From: Tremella fuciformis
Lineage: Eukaryota > Basidiomycota > Tremellomycetes > Tremellales > Tremellaceae
Assembly (NCBI GenBank): GCA_032768795.1
Contig: CP136490.1
Span: 1-64,000, forward strand
Length of the DNA: 64,000 nt
Reading direction: 5' to 3'
Shown: piece by piece, positions 32,275 through 43,083 of the stretch
Layout of the letters: each line of letters opens with the position of its first letter
Position numbering within the stretch: position 1 is the stretch's first letter
Translations under genes and position numbers: made by a program
The notes under the pieces: model-generated
The model's input: the letters and a program-made list of their open reading frames with translations, nothing else
What the model was told of the DNA's origin: nothing
Database searches by the model: none

Positions 32275-33730
32275 TCACGCTGCCGAGTCGATCCACTCAA
32301 ATGACTCATCAAGGTACAATTGAGCACGCCTGTCTCCGCTCCTAGCGTGTCCCTCGAACCTTTCCGCTCTCGCAGCCCTTCCACACAGCTTCCCCAGCTC
32401 GCCAGACGCCTCTGAGGTCGTGACTTCCTGATATGTGTATGTCTTCAGGAACTTCTGAACGCACAATCCTCCTGTATACCTAGCCGCGCCCTTGGTGGGC
32501 AATACGTGATTTGTGCCGATGCATTTGTCGCCGTACGACACGCATGTCCGCTCTCCGAGAAACAGTGCGCCGTAGTTACGCATCTTCTCCAATGCCTCTC
32601 TCGGCTTTCGGGTCAAGATCTGGACATGTTCCGAGGCGTATTTATCGGCGAGAGCGTAAGCCTCATCAAGGGAGTCGACGACGATCACCTCGCCAAAGTC
32701 GTTCCAGGATCGGCCCGCTAGCTCGGCAGTGGACATCCCTGTATCCCGCAAAAGTCGATCAACTAGTCGAATAGCCTCTTCGGCCAAGGTTGTCGAGGTC
32801 GTGATGAGAACAGCTGGTGTGTCGGGACCGTGTTCGGCCTGTGAGAGTAGGTCGACGGCGACCGTGAAAGGCGATGCCGAATCATCGGCAACAATCAACA
32901 CCTCGGTTGGACCTGCAAAGAGATCAATGCCAATGGCTCCATACAGCTTCGCTTTGGCTGTGGCGACAAATGCATTCCCGGGGCCGCATATGAAGTCGAC
33001 TTTCGGAATCGACTGCGTGCCGAGTGCCATAGCAGCAATAGCTTGCGTGCCGCCCAAAAGATAAATGGCGTCTGCCCCGGCGTAGTGCATGGCGGCGATT
33101 GTGGCGTTGGGTATCTCTCCCATGATCGGGGGAGTGCAAGCGATAACGTTCGGGACCCCGGCGACTTTAGCAGTGAGGATGGTCATGTGTGCTGAGGCAA
33201 GTAGAGGGTACCGACCACCCGGGATGTAACTGGGGGTGAGCCGTGCTTTCAAAGCGAGCGGATTGATTGACGCACCATCCGACATTCTGAATGGGCACAT
33301 TCTTCTGCCCCAAAAGCACACCCGGTCGGATCTCGATCTCGAAGTCTTTGAGACTCTTCTTCTGGGCTTCGGCAAAGGCGCGGACATTGGACTGCACCAG
33401 CTTGATATCCCGCAGGGTCTGTGGGTCTACCGTCGATATGATTTGGTCGATCTCCTCTGAGCTGAGTCTGAAGGACGGGGGTGACCATTTATCAAACTTC
33501 TCCGAGTACTGCCGGACAGCTACGTCTCCGTTGCGACGCACGTCCTCGATGACATTGTTGACGATGGCCGGAACATCGACACTTACGGGACCACCGTTCG
33601 AGCTGACGGAGGCCGGAGCTGGAGACTTGAGATGACGAGGAGCCATAGCGTTCGGTGTTCGATGAGCAAAACGAAAGTGAGGCTGAAATATGGTGCTGCT
33701 TCTCCGAATCATGCGCCTGGTAAATAACAA
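32275..33730 (-). CDS. Histidinol dehydrogenase-family enzyme
   Basis: Two exons (33730-33276 and 33229-32275) joined by a 46-nt intron give about 469 residues. The splice restores NVGCYIPGGRYPL. HisD hallmarks are SQAEHGPD (Gln and His metal ligands), SEHVQ (catalytic Glu-His) and GTNHVLPT (His ligand). An arginine-rich N-terminus (MLFTRRMIRRSS) looks like a mitochondrial presequence. Fungal histidine synthesis uses the multifunctional His4 protein, so this stand-alone HisD is probably a paralogue of bacterial origin that oxidises another alcohol, as HpsN does with sulfopropanediol. The real substrate is unknown. It is divergent from the ADC-like gene, with 148 bp between starts. Confidence 0.88.
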
Positions 33731-33878
33731 GCCGTCTGCCTGGTTTAACGATTACCAGCGGCAAATCGGACATCTGATTTCCGCTGCTCTGCCCCGCTTC
33801 GATCCGACTGCGGGGCGAATATGTATCCCACAACGACTCAAAGATTTGTGGTCTCGCACTTGCAACGCTAGACGGACC
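33731..33878. promoter_or_regulatory. Divergent promoter, HisD-like / ADC-like
   Basis: Only 148 bp separate the two start codons. It contains AATCGGACATCTGATTTCCG, with CGG and CCG triplets in inverted order, a possible zinc-cluster site. Confidence 0.4.
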
Positions 33879-35028
33879 ATGTTTGAAGATACGGGAAGAT
33901 ACCACAGAGTACCTGTCGGGTTTGGTCCGGCGCCCACGCCGAGGTCTGTTCAGCTCTCGTGTGGAGCAGATACTGACAAAGTAGGCAAGCCCCGGATGGG
34001 AAGCCGTTTTCCAACTGGAAAAGTGACTCTGAAATGCATCTCACAGGTAGGCCGACGAGCAGGCCCGTATCTTGGCTCATGGCCCTAGGAGTCGTCTACA
34101 ATGTCGCCCGAGAGGAACTCCAGGCTATCCTTCCCGTAGGATACGAGGTGGACCCGGTGATCTTGCAACCCACCATCTTATTTGAGGTGATGAATCTGAG
34201 GAAACTCCCCTGGCTTGCGGGTCGGGGATACAATACATGGGGCATCTACGCAAACGATATCATTTGTCGCCGAGTGGACCCTCCGGTCAAGGCCTCGTAT
34301 ATGCTGGTGCTTTTCGAGAGCTTCACCGATCCTATCACCACTGGGCGGGAAGAATTGGGCTTCTGGTATGCTTCTTGAGTCGTTCGTGTGTGAAGGCTGC
34401 TGATGAGGTGCAGCAAACTCTGGGCCGAACTTCCTGATCCCAAGATCACTGATGGATACTTTGTTCACACGGCTGTAGATTATTGTCATCCCAACAAGTG
34501 GATGCGGGGCACTGACTGCAGTCCTGGTTTGGGACAGAGTTTATGAGGCTCGAAATACCCCAATTTGCCTTCCGGCCAATCGAGGAAGCTCCTGGGTTCA
34601 CGAAACGGCCTTACACCATGCGTGACTCGCTTCTACCGCTGACATGAGCTTGGTCTCACGCGCAGCCTCGGTGGAAGGCGTCTTGCATCACCGTTATGTT
34701 CCCGCTGTTGGTGAACCGGGGAAACACGATGCGTCGTATGCCACGTTTATGCCGACGGGAGGGAACAACAAGCCAAAGTTTGTGATCTTCCAAGAAAAGG
34801 CGAACAGATGAGCTGATACGGTGCAGTATTCTGAAGTTTGGCACCACGCAAGCCCCGCTGAACGAAACGAAGATCACGATTACCTCTCGCTCCTGGGAAT
34901 TATTGCCCACACTGTGGAACGTCGTGGACGGACTGGCCGCATTAAAATTGGGTGACGTTCGCGAGGTCTTTCATCAGATTGAGAAGTCCGCGAGCGATTG
35001 CTCTCGGAACAAGCGAATCGAATTTTGA
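33879..35028 (+). CDS. Acetoacetate decarboxylase-like protein
   Basis: Seven exons kept in frame: 33879-33943, 33985-34046, 34089-34365, 34414-34474, 34522-34621, 34666-34777 and 34827-35028, giving 879 nt and 292 residues. The start is supported by the family-typical opening YHRVPVGFGPAPTPR. Further matches are LPVGYEVDP, NTWGIYANDI, KLWAELPDP and a C-terminal RSWELLPTLWNVVDGL. Acetoacetate decarboxylases use a Schiff-base lysine, and I cannot place that lysine with certainty. Many fungal members act on other keto-acids or as cyclases. It probably handles a small keto-acid in the cluster. The 3' end is 37 bp from the convergent cupin gene. Confidence 0.83.
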
Positions 35029-35065
35029 TTCGAATAAGGTAGATATGCAACGAAAGTTTGTCGTT

Positions 35066-35707
35066 TCAGTGCATTTCGTTCTCAAGTCTTTTGCCGTTGA
35101 TCATCGGGGCTACGGCAGCGACAAGCACAAATACCATCCGTGCCCACGCGTCGGTCCTGTTGTTCCATGCATGTAGCCTGATCATCAGCCATTGTCGTCG
35201 CGTCAAAACCCAACGATGCTCACGTGCCCCTCTGGACGACGACATCCCCTGGACCAAGTCTCCTTTCGCTCCCATCGTCGAGCTCCAGATATATTTCACC
35301 CGAGACCATGATGCCTACGCGTGAGCTTTTAACACATGCACAATCACGACAAACAACTTGCCGTAATCAAGGGAGACAGTGCGATGCACCGGCGAACTGG
35401 TCTGAGGGGGCATATCCACAATCCTAATCAAAGTCCCGTTGTCGTTGTGAAGTGGTCCACCCTCGGTGATTGCGTCGACATCTGAGGGGCTAATGTCACT
35501 TGGAAAGCCGTTCGTCTTCCATGGCACCTGTTCACCATTAGCCTCTTGCTCACAGCCACTGGGGGCGATGCTCGCGGCGAAACGGGCCTTCTTGCCTGAC
35601 TTCTCAAGGACTTCTGTCTGCGGGATCTCGCCTTCGAACTGGATTATCGACTGTCCTTCAGAGTTATGCGAGGTCACGAATCGCCGTGGAGCTGGTAAAG
35701 CTGACAT
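35066..35707 (-). CDS. Cupin-domain protein
   Basis: Three exons (35707-35362, 35314-35224 and 35177-35066) give 549 nt and 182 residues. The first intron uses a GC donor (GCAAGT), and the splice creates YGIMVSGEIYLEL. The cupin barrel shows ELDDGSERRLGPGD and VVVQRGTLHAWNN, the latter providing a metal-ligand-type His. Small single-domain cupins of this kind are common in fungal aromatic and polyketide clusters, where they act as dioxygenases, isomerases or decarboxylases. The substrate is unknown. Confidence 0.82.
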
Positions 35708-35913
35708 TGCAGTGTCAACAGGGGAGTTGACACGAGAACAATTGTGAATTTAGTCGGCGCTCATAGGTGTCCGTCCCCTGGCATTTTAAAACCCGCCTTT
35801 CCGATCTCTTTTATTCGGTGACTACCCGCGAGCAAATCGCGGTAATCTCGCTCAGCAACGGAGTTCGGCACTCAGACTCTACTCAATGCATCGTGATAAA
35901 GGACAATCCGTGC

Positions 35914-38900
35914 CTAAACAGCCGGAGTCACGCCCGGGTTTGAGGCATCATTGAGCCAGGATTCAAGGAAGAGATCGATGTTGAGATCATCGGTGAACAG
36001 GGGGGTCTCGGTGGGCTGTCGCGATGTCGAGGGTATATCTGTGGTCCTGCTTGAAGGCATCAAGGGCTAGTGAGTCAGTCACGAACGAGCTGTCCAAGGC
36101 AATACAGACCTCGAGGAAGTGATCCATCCATGCGTCAGCCTTGAAGTCCTCAAAGGTACGCTTCAGGGGGTTGTCATTGGCTATTAGAAGCTTTGCCTCG
36201 GCCCGACGGCCTAACTGGACCCGCATCAAGGCCTGCAGCTTCTCGGCAGTGTCTCCCAAGTCAGTCCTGCTTGATCCGGACAATTCTCTGTGAATGAGTT
36301 CATGTCTCTCATTGAGCATATCCGATCGACCCACGTGAGTCTGTCGATTCCTGTCTGCGCGAGCCGCTCCAACTCTTCCAGCTCAGATTGCAGTGCGTAG
36401 TTCAGATAAATGATGATGATGGTTGTGGCGAGGAAGGTGCTGTATGCCAACGCCCAGTAATGCGAGCTGACTTGTCCTGGGAGTGTCAACCCATGTTTCT
36501 TAGTGCCCAGTAGCTGCCGTGAACTCTGCAGGCATGCTTTTTTGGTGAGAGCATATCGCCTGCCGGTGTTAGCTATGGTTGGTACGACATATGATAGGAT
36601 TCACGGGTTCTGACACGACGCGGGGAAGTAGGCCCGATGCACGCGCAGTGTACGCAGGTTGCAGGCCTCTTCAAAGGAGGTCGCTTCCCTTTTGCTGAGG
36701 GGAGTCAGCGCAAAGCCGTGTTCCACGGTCGGACTCACATCTGATTAAGTTGAGTCGCATCGAAGATCGCATCCAGCGAGTCCGTAGTTTGGTAGAATGC
36801 TGGTCGGCTACGGAAAGCTTGTTGGATGCCCTCGTGCGCCCTACTGTTTAAGCCTGCGCTAACTTGTGAGGTGCAGAATTGACTTACTCTACAACGAAAC
36901 TGTAATGCATTCGTCCGGAGGAGCGATACTTGCTGACCAAGGTCTGCAGCGGGTACAGGATCTGCAAGCGCCACAAGAAGTAGGACATCTCCTGTGACGG
37001 CGTCAGCTTGGGGACGCGTCAAGCTTGGGCAAGCTTACCGTATGCGTCTCCTTGGGTGCCGAGACGACGGGCTTGTCATCTTGTATATCGGCGTCATTGA
37101 TGTTGGCGGGTTCAGTGGTGCGACTCATCTCGGGAGCGATGGTATACGAAAAGTTGCGCTCCATAGAGAACAACCAGTCGTGCTCGAGCTGTCGATATCA
37201 GTGCTCCGCCGGCCGCACAATGCAGGCAGCTCACGAGGCAATACCACACCCGACGACCCTCTTCTCGGTCTATTGAGCTCCTCCATCGAGGTGGCATACC
37301 CTCGACCGAGTTGCTGCCTAGAACCAAGCTTTCGTCCGGAATGTCAGAAAGCTGAAGGGACAAGGCGATCTTTGTAGCCACTCCCAGCAACGTCCAGTGG
37401 TGGTCGGCTCGACGTACGCTAGACAGATAAAGTCCGGCGATGCTGCCTCGTGAGATCCGGGGCCAAGGGGTTACGTGTGAAGAAAAGCTCACATGACCGC
37501 TTGGCAGCTTTTGACATTGGTGACTTGCATCCAGTCGGCGGCCTCCAAGGCCTTCTGCGAGACAACCCAGCATTTCTCTGCCATCTGGACGGCCTGAGTC
37601 TCGTCGATCCCCAGATCACGATACTCATCCTCGGTCAGGAAATGGAAACCGACAGCCAAGCAGGCCGCATATAATGCCAATGTGGAAAGCTCATTCAACG
37701 TAAAGTCTGGGCTCTTGGACCTCAGTCGAACACAGAGCTCGTCGTATTGACGTTGAAATCTAGGTTTATGCAAACAGCGCCACCTGCCATATGAGCGGCA
37801 GGAGATCGCGAACAGGCACGGCTCACATGAAGTCCTCGCTGAGAAAGGAAAGCGTCAGTCATGGTATGTCTACATTCGGGACCAAGGCACGCACTCGTTC
37901 AGCTGTGGCAGACGTCAGCGCGGGGCAACTTAGGCCTCCCTGAGAACCAGGACTCACGTATTGATCAAGAACATATTTACCGACAATCAGACTCGGCAAG
38001 CTCTTGACTTCAGGGAAGGGCTTTCGGGCGGAGCTCGCCTGCGGAGTCCGTCTCTGGTTGATATATGAAGTGAAGGTCATTGGTGAGGATGGGGAGGGTC
38101 CGGATTCCGGATTTTCTGAACATTAGCCCAAAAGTCTTTAGTGTGGGCCATAAGACGCACCAGGAGCCAGTTTCTCGGAGAGCTCGTCGACACCGTAGCT
38201 CCTGCCGAGAGCAATACTCTCCAGCGCCAAGGCCGCATCATGCTCCTGGGCACTCGGTGCTTTGCTGAATGGTTCACTGTTTGAGTGCGATATTCGTTGA
38301 AGGCCAGCCTCGGTGAGTGGCTCCAACCCCGCGTCGTTGGCCTGCGCAAAATCATGGGGCTCTGGCCAGCTAGCAGCGGCCTCGAGCAGGCTCAGATCGG
38401 GGACGACCACTGATGGGTCAAAAGTGAGATCACTTGCCGGACCTGAGAGATCGAGGTCGATGTGGGCGGTATTTCCAAGATCGCTCAACATCGGCATCGT
38501 CAAGGAAAGCTGACTGGGTCCAGCTTCTGCTCGACCGGCCGAATGAAGTGATGGCATCTCTGGTGCCGGGGATAGGTCTGGTTCGATAAGAGTGACCGTT
38601 TTCCGCATCTTCGGCGTCACTGTCGGGGTCTTCTCGCGGAGCGACGACATGTCTGCCTCAGTATAGCTGTTCTCTCTGCTCTCCTCCACTCCGGGGAGCT
38701 TGTCGAGCCCGAGTCGGGACCGAGCTTCTCCATCCGTTTTCCCATCTCCGCTCTTCGGTCGAGCGACAGGGAGAGGGCCTTTGAAACCGTACAAGAGGTC
38801 CGAATACTCCGTAACAATGTCAAGTCGACTGACGACGCGAGAGAGTACGAGCTCCAGCTGAGTCACCCGGTTGGCCAGGATGGATGTGTCGGACACGTGA

Positions 38901-39200
38901 GTGTAGCCCCTGGGATGAGCAACCAAGCACGAATGTGGGGACCGCCTCACGTTGGCTTGTCGCTGACCTCCTTCACGTGAGGTTGGCAGGTATCGGCTTC
39001 CTTCCGCTCCACACAAGGCGTGCAGGGTACCTTGCGGTCACACTGCGGTCAGCCCCTCTCAATCTGGATGACCGGATGTCTCACCTTCGTCTTACGTTTC
39101 CGGCAAGCTGTGTGGTCAGCACGCCGGCGATGGTGAAACAGGAGCTTACAGATGCAATTCTGAATTGGTTTGTTCTTGTGGATTGCGTTTCCCGTGGGCA
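35914..39200 (-). CDS. Zn(II)2Cys6 transcription factor, probable cluster regulator
   Basis: The DNA-binding domain is split by introns. Joined exons read CISCRKRKTK then CDRKVPCTPC, giving C-x2-C-x6-C-x5-C-x2-C-x8-C. A coiled-coil-like linker (ANRVTQLELVLSRVVSRL) follows, then an acidic Ser/Pro region of about 240 residues. A fungal-specific regulatory domain is spread over several exons (ADHHWTLLGVATKIALSLQL, RRVWYCLVSCLH and others). The C-terminus ends near 35914 with the peptide SWLNDASNPGVTPAV. The first exon and start codon, upstream of 39150, could not be fixed, and some internal junctions remain open. It lies between the PobA/HisD module and the rest of the cluster and is the only recognisable regulator in the window. 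Confidence 0.82.
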
Positions 39201-39665
39201 GGGAGAAGCTGAAGGGCGCAGCGGGCTAGGCTATATGAGCTACGCGGTTCTCTGGACCGTCTGGCACCATCTGCCTCCTGCCGGACGACCTGATGGTTCC
39301 AGTTCAGGACGGACGGTTCCGTAGCCGCGGCCCGATTTTTGGGACTGCCGAGGCAGAGGCGGAAGGCACTGAATACCAGAGCTCACTCACCTCGAACAGA
39401 GAGGTCGCCTGCTCGCCTACGCCGTAGGTTGCTTGTTGGGGCATATCGACGGGGCTCGGCTTTGAGATGTGTAACATCATCGAGCCAACCAGCAACTGCA
39501 TTCACCCCTCCCGAGGGTTAGGGCGAACCCTGACTCGTAATGGCAATTGCCGGATTCGACCGGATGAACAGCGGGAAAGCACATATCCGGATGAGCGTCA
39601 AGAAGACCTTGCCGCGTTGTAGCATAACTGAGGCCCTTGGGCGTTTTACTTTCGGCAAACACGTC

Positions 39666-40708
39666 ATGGCAGTGGCACACCTGACCGGCAAGAGGGCCCT
39701 TGTGACTGGTGGCTCGTCCGGTCTCGGTGAGCAAGTTCTAGGGTGGTGTTTGAGTTGTTGACAATCTTGCAGGCGCAGCGGTAGTCAAATTGCTGGTGCA
39801 ACAAGGCGCCCGAGTCGCCATCAACTATGCTTCCAATGAGCTACGAGCCGAGCAGCTGCTGGAGGAGATCGGAGGAGCTGCAGAAGGACATCTTCTCTTT
39901 CGCGCCAACGCGTTCGTCAAGGAGGAGATAGATGCTTTGGTCCAGAAAACCGTGAAGCAGTTTGGTGGTCTCGACCTAGTTGTGTCGAACGCGGGATGGA
40001 CGGCTTTTGGGGAGTTCAACGATCTCAGTAGGCCGCGTTCTCCTACAGTATCTTCCCGACTGACATCCTTCCTAGACGCACTCTCGGATCACGACTGGAT
40101 GCAGTGCTACAGTACCAATGTCATGTCGCATCTGTGGTTGATGCAGCGTTGCGAGGCGGAATTAAGGACGACGAGGGGTTCGTTTGTGGTGTCAGCCTCA
40201 GTAGCTGGATTGAAACCGAGTGGAAGCAGCATGGTGAGTCACTGCCTGCCGCGATCGCAAAACATGATAGGGAGGGAAGCTGAAACCGGCAAGGCCTACT
40301 GTAATCCCCCCTATCTTGTCTCCCGATCCTACACTGACGCAACCCAGCGGTGTCGAAAGCCGCAACGATCCACCTCGTCCGCTCCATGGCGGTAGCATTG
40401 TCTCCCGACATACGTGTGAACTGCGTCGCAGCCGGTGTCATGTTGACGGACTGGAGCAAAGGCTTCACGGATGCACAGCGCGCCCTGGTGACCAAGACCA
40501 ACGCGCTTGGCAGATTGACCGAGGTAGATGACGTGGCGGCCATCTATCGTATGTCATCTTGAATCAACTGCTCGCCCAAGGTTGCTGATTGCCAGTGAGC
40601 TTGCTGTCGAATCACTCAATGACCGTACGTTGCAACGTTGCGCGACTTGCTGCTCTAAATACGCAGGGACAGTGCATCGAGATCAGCGCTGGATTCAAAT
40701 TGCAATAG
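39666..40708 (+). CDS. Short-chain dehydrogenase with a 7-nt micro-exon
   Basis: Seven exons: 39666-39726, 39773-40027, 40076-40233, 40294-40300, 40348-40548, 40596-40624 and 40667-40708, totalling 753 nt and 250 residues, a normal classical SDR length. The cofactor motif VTGGSSGLG spans the first junction, and SNAG and a catalytic Ser (VVSASVAG) follow. The fourth exon is only GCCTACT, which joins to give AYSVSK, the catalytic Tyr-x-x-x-Lys. Without it the frame breaks and the Tyr is missing. The C-terminus has GQCIEISAGF. It is an NAD(P)H-dependent ketoreductase or alcohol dehydrogenase of unknown substrate. An in-frame upstream codon at 39540 is less likely as start. Confidence 0.9.
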
Positions 40709-40796
40709 CACCATGCCCTTGTACGGCATCTGACCGCCCCTATACAATGACTTGGGGACGACCGGGGCGTGCAGGAAATCTAGCATCAATCTGGAA

Positions 40797-42389
40797 TCAA
40801 CTTGTCCTGCTCCATATCCAGATCCACTTCGCTGCCTTGAAAATCCCGTAGCCCGTTCCGGCGAGAATGGCGCTTGCTGTAAGCCCACCAGCGAACATGA
40901 AGCCTTGGAGCGATCAGCGAGACCACAAGACATCTGCCAGCTCGCATGTACTCACTTCCGCCGAAAAAGTCTATCCGATGGCCCAACGGTTGCTTCAGCT
41001 TTCTTGCTTTGAGGTTCTGGGTGCGTTCGATCGAAGACTTGAGCTCAACGTGGTCCCCTTTAGGCCGAGGGACGTATGTCGCCCTTGCCTCCGAGGAGAA
41101 ACTGAACAGGCGTCGGTCCGCGTAGGCGCCTAGTATGAGCGCATCTGTCGGCAGCCGATTCAAATGGCTCGTAGGGACGCTTTTCAAACTATTGTAGGCG
41201 TAGCTAGCGAATCGAGGAGAGGCAAAAACGTAGGCCACCGGAGGCTTTGGGGCGTCATTGAGTAGAAAGTCGATGGCCATATCGATTGACCGAACGGAGA
41301 ATATGGGCATGAAGCTGAGAGAGCCGCCAGTCTGCGAGCGGACGAATGATCTCGCTTTGGACCTTTCCAGGGCGAGTTCCCGGACTTGAGTGTCGAGGTG
41401 TGGATTGACGAGCGCCAGCGCTCTGACCAACGGTTCGACCACATTCTCGTGGACGAGAAGGTATTTGGGGACACCTTGGCCAGCCGATCCCTCTCCTCTG
41501 AGCGCAGATGCTATCTGGCAAGCTACTCGAGACATTGATGCTGGTATGCAGCCCGAAGCTTCTTCGGCGGGGGACAATGGTCGGCGCGATAGGATAGACT
41601 GGTCGATTATGAGAGGGATTAGGCCATCAGGCGTGGGGCGTAACTCCACTCGCAGGCCCGGCGAGTTGTTGATGGTGTACGTCGATGGTAGATTTGAAGA
41701 TCCCCCAACAACGGCAACATTGCCGCGGGCAGCTTCAAGCAATTGATCAACGACTCCCTCAGTATACCACCCTGTATGATGTGCCTCATGGTCTAAACCC
41801 GGAATCTTTGGAAGCGACATGGAGCTCGGGGTCTACTTCTCAGTGACGCTGTAGACCATACAGTGGAGCGCTCACAAGGATGATTGTCGCGTTGCCATCG
41901 ATGATCGCTTGGGCTAGCGGGACTGCCCAACTCGATATCAGGGCTAGAATGGTAAGCTCTTGCTGTCTGAGTCTGGGTAAACACATGCCCCTATCGTCGA
42001 CAACGATCACAACAACGCCCAGGGCGGTCCGCCTGCTCCCGGCGAAACCGATATCTTGCAGCTTTTGCTCACTCTCAAAGTGTCGTTTGAGATCGTACGG
42101 GAGGCCGTCTAGAGCCTGACTGATGGAGCGCAGGGTATACTCGAGCTCGAGCAGGAGCAACGGGGCGCGTTCTCCAAGTGGTAGAGTCAAGCTGTGTTGC
42201 TGCAGACCCTCTGATAGCGGTGAGCTCCCACTGCCGGCAAGACGTGTATCCCTACTTACCGAACAGCGCGTATAATTGCTTATGTTTGAAAGCCAAGTTG
42301 TCCAGTCGACCGTCGATAACTGCACCGTGTGCCACGACAATCGCATGTCGCAGTCCCTCGGCGGGCGATTCAGTCGTTCCCGATGTCAT
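40797..42389 (-). CDS. Membrane-anchored ALDH3-like protein lacking the catalytic Cys
   Basis: Four exons (42389-42260, 42210-41876, 41832-40956 and 40903-40797) total 1449 nt, 482 residues, with every junction in frame. Family features are GRLDNLAFKHKQL, RTALGVVVIV, PLAQAIIDGNATIIL and PKYLLVHENVV. A C-terminal hydrophobic helix (GGLTASAILAGTGYGIFKAA) resembles the tail anchor of fungal fatty-aldehyde dehydrogenases. The segment that should read GQxC reads GQGVPKY, so the nucleophilic cysteine is absent, and the usual ELGGK reads ELRPT. It is probably a pseudoenzyme or an enzyme with changed chemistry. The gene shows no stop or frameshift. Confidence 0.82.
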
Positions 42390-43083
42390 CTGAGGAGTCG
42401 CTGACCAGTCGCACGTACACACTTTCACACATTGAAATGTTACGAGTGCAATCTATAGCCTTCATCAGATCGGCCGCCCGGATTTCCTTTTCGCGGGACC
42501 AGTGTTTCACTCCGCTCCCCTCATACATTTGTCGGAAATGCACATGCAACTCTTCAAACTGCTAAGCCAAGCATGATCATTCGGGTTCGATCGAGAATGG
42601 GAATGGCGCGTGTCGAGCTTGACAATAGCGGAATATTGGCTGAAATAACACCAAAGGTAACTACTTGCCTATCGTGGCGTTTCGTTCTCACCATAAACAG
42701 CTCCTCCTACGGTGGCCGGAGCTTGCGTCAAGCTCACAGTGGCGGCTGCAAAGACTACCGAGGACTCGCAAAGGAGACGAAGATCTACTTCATTCAGCGC
42801 AAGCACTCAGCACCGTCCTTGAGCTCGATTTGGAACATGGGGAGATTCTATACCTTGACTGCCCTGTCGAGCATAATGGGAGCGCAGTTAAGAGTATACC
42901 TCTTTCGCGGCATGGAACAAAGAGCAGTCAAGATCTTAGGCCCCCTGCCCGAATGATCCCCAATCATGCTACCCTGTATGCTTTCATTCGTGACACCCTC
43001 GCCCTCGATAGCAGATAAAGACTGGATTTGTTTCTTACATATGCATGTGTTAGGACAACTGCCTCGGTCATTGGACCAATCGA
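42390..43083. other. Intergenic region
   Basis: Nearly 700 bp between the ALDH-like start and the 3' end of the flavin monooxygenase. Several open frames exist on the plus strand, but none shows a recognisable domain. Confidence 0.45.

Noticed and set aside
40234..40347. SDR at 39.7 kb as a frameshifted pseudogene without its catalytic Tyr
   Set aside because: A 7-nt micro-exon with good flanking splice sites restores frame, Tyr and normal length.
42573..43018. Plus-strand frames at 42.6-43.0 kb
   Set aside because: No domain, no coherent splice chain and conflicting frames. Treated as intergenic.
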